This document shows positions 6,264 to 11,095 of a DNA stretch of 11,095 nt, one piece after another. The stretch is taken from assembly GCA_003488525.1 (NCBI GenBank), contig DNLG01000079.1, positions 4,023-15,117 of the forward strand, read 5' to 3'. The translations under genes were made by a program, and so were the position numbers. This DNA comes from Bacteroidota bacterium (GTDB lineage Bacteria > Bacteroidota > Ignavibacteria > Kapaibacteriales > Kapaibacteriaceae). The stretch's first letter is position 1. Every line of letters starts with the position of its first letter. Under the pieces are notes generated by a model that searched no databases, was not told the DNA's origin, and worked only from the letters and a program-made list of their open reading frames with translations.

Positions 6264-7587
6264 ACCAACCTACCCGCCGATCCATCGATCGACAGAACTG
6301 CTTGAGCGTGCCGAGCGCCTGATACCTGCAAAGACCCAAACTCTTGCCAAGGGACCGGGTCAGCACGTACGCGGTGTGGCACCGGTGTATGCACGTCGTG
6401 GCAAAGGAGCGTATCTGTGGGATGTAGACGACAATAAATATCTGGACTACTCCATGGCCATTGGCCCACTGATCCTCGGATATGCCGACCCCGGCGTGAA
6501 CCGTGCGGTGGAAGCTCAGCTTCACGACGGCATGACGTTCTCGCTGATGCATCCGCTGGAGCTTGAGGTTGCTGAACTCATTCGCACGATCGTGCCGAAT
6601 GCCGAGCATGTGCGCTATTCGAAGACGGGCTGCGACGTTACCTCGGCTGCCGTGCGCCTTGCAAGGGCCTATACGGGACGCTCCACGGTACTCTGTTGTG
6701 GCTATCACGGCTGGCATGACTGGTACATTGCCACCACCGACCGGTCAATGGGAGTTCCTCAGGCCGTTCGCGATCTGACGTACACCTTCAGCTACAACGA
6801 CATGCAAAGCGTGCACGACGCCATCGACGCCGACACGGCGGCAATCATCCTGGAGCCGATGACCTTTGATGAGCCCAAGGCCGACTTTCTGCACGAACTG
6901 CGTCAGCTCTGTGACCAGCGCGGCATCGTGCTGATCTTCGATGAAATGTGGACGGGCTTCCGGGTTTCCCCGGGCGGTGCGCAGATGCGGTTTGGCGTGC
7001 AGGCAGACCTGGCGTGCTTTTCCAAGGCAGTTGCCAACGGCATGCCTCTGTCGGTCCTGACGGGTCGGGCCGACATCATGCGTCTTCTCGAGCATGACGT
7101 GTTCTTCTTCACGACATTCGGTGGTGAGGCGCTCTCACTGGCTGCGGCCAAGGCCACACTGCACAGGCTTGTCGATGGAGAAGTATTGCAGCGAATTGAA
7201 CTGATCGGAGACGAACTTCGAGAGGGTATCCGCGGCATCCTTGCTGATAACGACATGGGCTATGCTACCTGTAAGGGGCTTGGCGCTCGGACCATGCTTG
7301 CCTTCTCCGACAGTGCAGGTGACCCATTGATGATGCGTTCGTTCGTTCAGCAGGAGCTGCTGCGTTATGGCATCTTGTGGAATGGCTTTCACAATCTGAG
7401 CGCGGCTCACACGCAAAGCGAGATCCAGTATACGCTGGACATCTATGCAGACGTTCTTCCGATGCTGCATGAACACGTGCGTATGGGAACGCTGTCTATG
7501 TCGCTGAAGGGACGATGCGTCGAGCCGGTGTTTCGCAAGACCAGTGGCTTTCACACCAAGCCACGACATGTAGAGGCGATGCGATGA
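6256..7587 (+). CDS. Class III PLP-dependent aminotransferase, glutamate-1-semialdehyde aminomutase-like
   Basis: Cytoplasmic enzyme of 443 residues with fold type I class III features. These are HGWHDW (151-156) stacking on PLP, IFDEMWTGFR (227-236) with Asp229 for the PLP nitrogen, the Schiff-base Lys257 in CFSKAVANGMPL (254-265), and a downstream FTTFGGEALS segment. It resembles HemL (glutamate-1-semialdehyde 2,1-aminomutase). However, the HemL-type NSGTEA PLP-phosphate loop is replaced by YSKTGCDVTSAAVRLARAYTGR-like sequence (from 121), so it is unlikely to be the haem-pathway enzyme. In this cluster it may aminate a keto-sugar or move an amino group between neighbouring carbons; the substrate is unknown. 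GAGGT (6246-6250) precedes the ATG, which overlaps the previous stop by 8 bases. Its own stop overlaps the SDR start (ATGA). Confidence 0.88.
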   Translation: MPEPTYPPIHRSTELLERAERLIPAKTQTLAKGPGQHVRGVAPVYARRGKGAYLWDVDDNKYLDYSMAIGPLILGYADPGVNRAVEAQLHDGMTFSLMHPLELEVAELIRTIVPNAEHVRYSKTGCDVTSAAVRLARAYTGRSTVLCCGYHGWHDWYIATTDRSMGVPQAVRDLTYTFSYNDMQSVHDAIDADTAAIILEPMTFDEPKADFLHELRQLCDQRGIVLIFDEMWTGFRVSPGGAQMRFGVQADLACFSKAVANGMPLSVLTGRADIMRLLEHDVFFFTTFGGEALSLAAAKATLHRLVDGEVLQRIELIGDELREGIRGILADNDMGYATCKGLGARTMLAFSDSAGDPLMMRSFVQQELLRYGILWNGFHNLSAAHTQSEIQYTLDIYADVLPMLHEHVRMGTLSMSLKGRCVEPVFRKTSGFHTKPRHVEAMR

Positions 7588-8390
7588 ACACCGTGTTCTC
7601 GCTCGAAGACCGAGTTGCCATTGTGACCGGCGCAGCCGGGCTACTGGGGCGTCAGCACTGCCGTGCTCTTGCCGAAGCTGGTGCCACAGTCTATGCGTGT
7701 GATCTGAAGGCCGATGCTGCCCATGATGCGGTGGCAGACCTTCATGGATATCACGTCGGAGTCCAGCTTGACGTTACAGACCCCGAGAGCATTCTTGAGC
7801 TACGGCAACGCGTGATTGGCGACGTAGGACGTATCGACGTTCTGGTGAATAATGCGGCCATGAACGATATGGTTGAGGCGCCGCTTTCGCAGGGGGCTTC
7901 CTCGGCATTCGAGAGTTATCCTCTGGAGCTGTTCCGCCGCGTGCTGGATGTGAACGTCACGGGTATCTTTCTTACCAGTCAGATCATCGGCACGCACATG
8001 GCAGACGTTGGACGGGGCTCGATCATCAACATCGCGTCAACCTATGGCGTAGTAGCACCAGATCAACGTCTTTACAGGCGACCCGACGGAACACAGAGCT
8101 TTTACAAGAGTGCCGCCTATCCTGCCTCGAAGGGTGCCGTACTGATGCTCACGAAGTTTCTTGCTACGTACTGGGCCGGACGCGGCGTGCGTGCCAATGC
8201 GCTCTCGCCGGGCGGGGTCTCTAATGGTCAGGACGAACACTTTCGGCGTTCCTATGCAGAGCGAACGCCAATGGCGCGCATGGCCGAGCCCACGGACTAC
8301 CAGGGGGCACTTGTGTTTCTGGCAAGCGACGCATCCTCGTACATGACGGGTCAGAACCTGCTCGTTGACGGGGGATGGACGGCATGGTAA
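7584..8390 (+). CDS. Short-chain dehydrogenase/reductase (SDR) of a surface-sugar type
   Basis: NAD(P)-dependent oxidoreductase of 268 residues. The Rossmann dinucleotide loop TGAAGLLG is at 15-22, the NNAA motif at 89-92, and the catalytic residues are Ser152, Tyr179 and Lys183 (YPASK). Asp40 at the end of beta-2 (YACD) hints at NAD(H) preference. Ser and Tyr are 27 residues apart instead of about 13, because an insert (about 158-175, containing APDQRLYRRPDG) lies over the expected substrate pocket. Relatives with YGVVAPD here occur in LPS and flagellar-glycan clusters, to my recollection, including PtmA-like proteins of the legionaminic acid route. It likely oxidises or reduces the precursor handled by the transketolase and aminotransferase. 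GAGG (7573-7576) is the ribosome site, and the start overlaps the aminotransferase stop (ATGA). Confidence 0.92.
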   Translation: MNTVFSLEDRVAIVTGAAGLLGRQHCRALAEAGATVYACDLKADAAHDAVADLHGYHVGVQLDVTDPESILELRQRVIGDVGRIDVLVNNAAMNDMVEAPLSQGASSAFESYPLELFRRVLDVNVTGIFLTSQIIGTHMADVGRGSIINIASTYGVVAPDQRLYRRPDGTQSFYKSAAYPASKGAVLMLTKFLATYWAGRGVRANALSPGGVSNGQDEHFRRSYAERTPMARMAEPTDYQGALVFLASDASSYMTGQNLLVDGGWTAW

Positions 8391-8457
8391 ATGCCGCACC
8401 TGTATTTCAACACGCAATCCATCATCACTTTTACGCACACTCTTTGCGGAGTCCACG
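8391..8457 (+). other. 67-bp spacer between the SDR and synthase genes
   Basis: This is the only real gap inside the cluster. A small stem GGCAT-GGTAA-ATGCC (8381-8395) covers the SDR stop codon but has no T-run, so it is not a terminator. GGAG at 8448-8451 is the ribosome site that sets the synthase start at 8458. No clear promoter is seen. The spacer may allow separate expression of the synthase. Confidence 0.4.
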
Positions 8458-9354
8458 ATGAACCCAACGCCCCCTGTCTCACTGCCTATCGGCAATGAAC
8501 AGCCCGTGTACATCATTGCCGAGATCGGCATCAATCATAACGGCTCGCTGGAGATCGCTTCGGAGATGATCAAGGGGGCTGCGCGTGCCGGCGCTTCCTG
8601 TGTCAAGTTCCAGAAGCGCACGCCGGAGCTGTGCGTTCCGCGCGACCAGTGGATGATCGAGCGAGATACACCATGGGGCCGGATGACGTATATCGACTAC
8701 CGCTACAAGGTAGAGTTCACAGAAGACGACTATCGTGCGATCGATCAGCTCTGCCGCGAGCTGGGGATCGACTGGACGGTTTCCTGCTGGGATGAGGAGG
8801 CGGTTGCCTTCATGGAAGCATCCTTCGCCGTTCCGTTCTACAAGGCTGCTTCGGCCTCGCTCACGGACATCAAACTTCTCAAGGCCATGGCCTCGACCGG
8901 CAAGCCGCTGATGATCTCTACCGGGATGTCATCACTTGAGGAGATCGACTCGGCGGTAGAGAGCCTTGATGGACGCCGTCTGATGATCGCTCATGCAACA
9001 TCGGCCTATCCATGTGCCACCGATGAGCTGAACCTGAAGATGATCAATACGCTGCAGCATCGTTATCCCGGAAGCGTCATCGGCTATAGTGGACACGAGG
9101 TCGGCCTTGCCACGACGTATGCGGCGGTCGCACTCGGCGCACGCTTCGTCGAGCGGCACATCACACTCGACCGGGCTATGTGGGGCACCGATCAGGCCGC
9201 GAGTGTGGAGATCGCCGGACTCGAACGCATGGTCCGCGATATCCGTGAGATCGAACGTGCCCTGGGCGACGGCGTTAAGCGCGTCTACGACAGTGAGCTC
9301 GGCGTGCGCTCGAAGCTTCGGCGCGTTGTCTCATCGGTTGCCGGAGACGAGTAA
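8458..9354 (+). CDS. NeuB-like ulosonate synthase lacking the SAF domain
   Basis: Member of the NeuB/PseI/LegI family, which condenses phosphoenolpyruvate with an aldose to give a 3-deoxy-2-ulosonic acid. The TIM barrel is complete: AEIGINHNG (21-29), KFQKRTPE (50-57), ISTGMSS (153-159), AHATSAYPC (178-186), GYSGHEVG (209-216) and VERHITLDRAMWGTDQAAS (231-249). His213 and His234 match the two metal-binding histidines of the family. The chain ends at residue 298, shortly after KLRRVV, where sialic acid synthases (about 335-350 residues) continue into the SAF/antifreeze-like domain. TAA is followed at once by the next ATG, so the lack of that domain is not a frameshift. A frame-open ATG at 8365 overlaps the SDR and is not preferred. 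The aldose substrate is probably not ManNAc. Confidence 0.9.
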   Translation: MNPTPPVSLPIGNEQPVYIIAEIGINHNGSLEIASEMIKGAARAGASCVKFQKRTPELCVPRDQWMIERDTPWGRMTYIDYRYKVEFTEDDYRAIDQLCRELGIDWTVSCWDEEAVAFMEASFAVPFYKAASASLTDIKLLKAMASTGKPLMISTGMSSLEEIDSAVESLDGRRLMIAHATSAYPCATDELNLKMINTLQHRYPGSVIGYSGHEVGLATTYAAVALGARFVERHITLDRAMWGTDQAASVEIAGLERMVRDIREIERALGDGVKRVYDSELGVRSKLRRVVSSVAGDE

Positions 9355-10122
9355 ATGTCGGGTCTTTCACTGACCACGGCCTGCACGGCGGCGATCATCA
9401 TTTCGGGTGGCGCGCTCATATTGCTTGAGCGGCGCTTCCCGCACACGAAAGGTCAGCCCCTTTTCAGGGAGGGATTTGTTACGGACCTTGCGTTCTACTC
9501 GCTGCTGCAGAGCTACCTGCTTGGGGTGCTGATCTTCGGCTTCATTCAATGGGTCGACGATCACACGGCGCTTGAGCGCTTTGAGCTTGTGCGGTCGCAG
9601 TCTCTCACACTGCAGATCGGGATCTTTCTGGTTTTACACGATCTGTACATCTACTGGTTTCACCGCTGGCAGCATTCGAATGCGCTACTGTGGCGCATAC
9701 ACGAGGCGCATCATTCGACGAAGGACGTCGACTGGCTCAGCGGGTCGCGCTCGCACAGCCTGGAGATCATCGTTAACCAGACCGTAGAGTTTCTGCCAAT
9801 CATGCTCCTTGCCTCCGCAGAGGTAGCCATTATCAAGGGCGCCATTGATGCTGTCTGGGGCATGTACATTCACTCGAATATCGATGTGCGATCGGGGCGA
9901 CTGCAGCGGATCTTCAACGGACCGGAGATGCATCGATGGCATCATGCCGATGATTCGCGCTCACACAATCGGAACTTTGCCACCAAGTTTGCCATCTGGG
10001 ACTGGCTGTTCGGCACAGCATATCTTCCGGAACGGGAAAAGCCAACGAGGTACGGACTCCATGATGACTTCCCCAAGGGGTACATCCGACAGCATCTCCA
10101 TGCCTTCCGTCGTCGAGACTGA
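9355..10122 (+). CDS. Fatty acid hydroxylase/sterol desaturase family membrane di-iron enzyme
   Basis: Integral membrane protein of 255 residues. Hydrophobic segments lie at about 5-24, 45-66, 86-102 and 142-172. The histidine clusters that bind two irons are HRWQH (103-107), HEAHH (116-120), His173 and HRWHH (193-197), with the usual IHEAHHS and NGPEMHRWHH contexts. Family members insert oxygen into or desaturate lipid chains, sterols or carotenoids; which applies here cannot be told. A sterol route is unlikely on this evidence alone, since no sterol genes are near. It begins directly after the NeuB-like stop (TAAATG) with GGAG at 9343-9346, so it is translationally linked to the sugar-acid cluster. 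It could act on the lipid part of a glycolipid that carries the sugar, or be an unrelated passenger. Confidence 0.9.
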   Translation: MSGLSLTTACTAAIIISGGALILLERRFPHTKGQPLFREGFVTDLAFYSLLQSYLLGVLIFGFIQWVDDHTALERFELVRSQSLTLQIGIFLVLHDLYIYWFHRWQHSNALLWRIHEAHHSTKDVDWLSGSRSHSLEIIVNQTVEFLPIMLLASAEVAIIKGAIDAVWGMYIHSNIDVRSGRLQRIFNGPEMHRWHHADDSRSHNRNFATKFAIWDWLFGTAYLPEREKPTRYGLHDDFPKGYIRQHLHAFRRRD

Positions 10123-10879
10123 TACGGACGACGATATCGACGTCGAGGTTGAGATCAGCGAGCGCGAACGCGTCGATGCGCATCTTGCCACGCCGCTGGA
10201 CGTTGATACCATCATCATATCCGATCTGCATCTGGGCTCGGATGTTGCACGCTCCAAGGCACTGGTGCTGATGCTCAAGACGCATACGTATCGTCGGCTT
10301 GTGCTCAATGGAGACGTTTTCGATGATCTGAACTTCAAGCGCCTGACGAAGGACGACTGGAAGGTTCTCTCGCTGCTGCGTCGACTCTCCAATCCGCGTC
10401 GAGGGATCGAGGTCGTATGGGTTGTGGGGAATCACGACGGCGGTGTTGCCGAGATCCTGACGCATCTGCTCGGCGTTCCGGTACATGAGGAGATCGTCTT
10501 CACGGTGGCAGGGCAGCGACATCTGGCCATTCATGGTCATCAGTTCGATCGCTGGATCACCAAGCATGTGACGATCACGGCCATCGCATCGTCACTGTAT
10601 CTGCTTCTGCAGCGACTTGATCCGCATCACCGGATGAGTCGGTGGGTGAAACGAACGAGTAAGAAATGGTTGCGGTTGAGCGACAAGATCGCACACGATG
10701 CAACCTCTCACGGCAGGCGTAACCATCAGGTGCAGGTCGTTCATTGCGGACACACGCACATGCCCGGCATCAAGCACATCGACGACATGGTGTACGTAAA
10801 CTCCGGTTGCTGGACCGATAAGCCATCGACCTACGTCACCATTGCCCACACGGGTGAGGTTAACCTGCAGAGTATGTGA
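10061..10879 (+). CDS. Calcineurin-like metallophosphoesterase, LpxH-like (UDP-2,3-diacylglucosamine diphosphatase type)
   Basis: Two-metal phosphoesterase with the full motif set, in residues counted from 10061: SDLHLG (54-59), NGDVFDDL (83-90), VGNHDG (122-127), IHGHQFD (157-163) and CGHTHMPG (229-236). The second Asp/His set and the long helical insert (about 170-215) fit LpxH-like proteins that remove UMP from UDP-diacylglucosamine in lipid A synthesis. Many relatives carry that name without proof. The first 50 residues include a very acidic stretch (ETDTDDDIDVEVE, 19-31). The start is uncertain: ATG at 10061 has GAGG (10047-10050) upstream, while ATG at 10100 gives a shorter tail but no ribosome site. 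Either start overlaps the end of the hydroxylase gene, by 62 or 23 bases, so the two are coupled. Confidence 0.88.
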   Translation: MMTSPRGTSDSISMPSVVETDTDDDIDVEVEISERERVDAHLATPLDVDTIIISDLHLGSDVARSKALVLMLKTHTYRRLVLNGDVFDDLNFKRLTKDDWKVLSLLRRLSNPRRGIEVVWVVGNHDGGVAEILTHLLGVPVHEEIVFTVAGQRHLAIHGHQFDRWITKHVTITAIASSLYLLLQRLDPHHRMSRWVKRTSKKWLRLSDKIAHDATSHGRRNHQVQVVHCGHTHMPGIKHIDDMVYVNSGCWTDKPSTYVTIAHTGEVNLQSM

Positions 10880-10910
10880 AAATGCGTTATCGTTGCCCAG
10901 AGCCCTGCAC

Positions 10911-11095
10911 ATGCACGATCCGCACTCATCGCGCCCCGTTCTCTTCGACGTCAGCCATGTGACGAAGTCCTACCGCATGGGTGAGCTTGACGTTGTAGCG
11001 TTGAATGACGTCTCGCTTACGATTCGGGAATCCGACCTGGTGGTGATCCTCGGAGCATCGGGCAGCGGGAAGTCTACGCTGCTGAATATCCTTGG
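10911..11095 (+). CDS. ABC transporter ATP-binding protein, LolD/MacB type, 5' part only
   Basis: Reading frame from ATG at 10911, still open at the window edge, giving 61 codons. FDVSHVTKSYRMGELDVVAL (12-31) followed by NDVSLTI is typical of the LolD/MacB/FtsE-like group. The Walker A loop GASGSGKST lies at 48-56, followed by LLNIL. Such ATPases drive lipoprotein release, peptide or macrolide efflux, or related envelope transport; the partner permease would lie downstream. It starts 31 bases after the phosphoesterase stop. TATCGTTG at 10888-10895 is one base off TAnnTTTG and might be a promoter element, but this is weak. The in-frame TTG at 10893 is a less likely start. Confidence 0.88.
   Translation, partial: MHDPHSSRPVLFDVSHVTKSYRMGELDVVALNDVSLTIRESDLVVILGASGSGKSTLLNIL

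Noticed and set aside
8381..8395. Stem GGCAT-GGTAA-ATGCC as a terminator after the SDR gene
   Set aside because: Only 5 bp, overlaps the stop codon and has no T-run downstream.
2598..9354. Standard sialic, legionaminic or pseudaminic acid cluster
   Set aside because: No dehydratase or acetyltransferase is present, the synthase lacks the SAF domain, and transketolase is not part of those routes.
9352..9420. SAF domain of the synthase lost through a frameshift
   Set aside because: The stop is followed directly by the start of a well-supported membrane enzyme gene, and no SAF-like sequence is seen in the other frames there.
1..11095. CRISPR arrays, tRNA or rRNA genes, insertion sequences or phage genes
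   Set aside because: No repeat-spacer pattern, no tRNA-like cloverleaf and no transposase or integrase motif was seen; nearly all of the window is taken up by ordinary coding genes.

Overview
The window looks like chromosomal DNA of a Gram-negative bacterium: GC-rich, with almost no non-coding space. The evidence for an outer membrane is a predicted lipoprotein, a NeuB-type ulosonate synthase, an LpxH-like phosphoesterase and a LolD-like ABC ATPase. ThyX, a di-haem peroxidase and one Bacteroidota-type promoter-like motif (TAnnTTTG) make the Bacteroidota/Chlorobiota (e.g. Kapabacteria/Ignavibacteria-like) group a reasonable guess. That assignment is inference and weak.

Layout. (1) Positions 1-542, minus strand: 5' part of a secreted protein whose N-terminal region resembles that of some M1-type peptidases. 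(2) 543-637: a short divergent control region with an 8-bp direct repeat and a promoter-like motif ending just before thyX. (3) 638-2534, plus strand: thyX (flavin-dependent thymidylate synthase), then a di-haem cytochrome c peroxidase lipoprotein. (4) 2598-9354, plus strand: a tightly packed sugar-acid cluster of seven genes: a GT-B-fold protein, an SpsF-like cytidylyltransferase, split transketolase N and C subunits, a class III aminotransferase, an SDR oxidoreductase and a NeuB-like synthase. (5) 9355-10879: a fatty acid hydroxylase/sterol desaturase family membrane enzyme and an LpxH-like metallophosphoesterase. (6) 10911 to the end: start of a LolD/MacB-type ABC ATPase.

How the genes may work together. 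Stop and start codons overlap (ATGA) or nearly touch from 2598 to 7587, and again at 9354/9355, which points to one translationally coupled unit. A NeuB-like enzyme joins phosphoenolpyruvate to an aldose to give a 3-deoxy-2-ulosonic acid, and a cytidylyltransferase would activate it as the CMP-sugar. The precursor enzymes here differ from those of sialic, legionaminic and pseudaminic acid routes. There is no nucleotide-sugar dehydratase and no acetyltransferase. A two-subunit transketolase, a glutamate-1-semialdehyde-aminomutase-like aminotransferase and an SDR are present instead. The synthase lacks the C-terminal SAF (antifreeze-like) domain. I infer a route to an unusual, possibly amino-substituted ulosonic acid for a surface glycan. 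The product cannot be read from the sequence. This cluster is the main finding.
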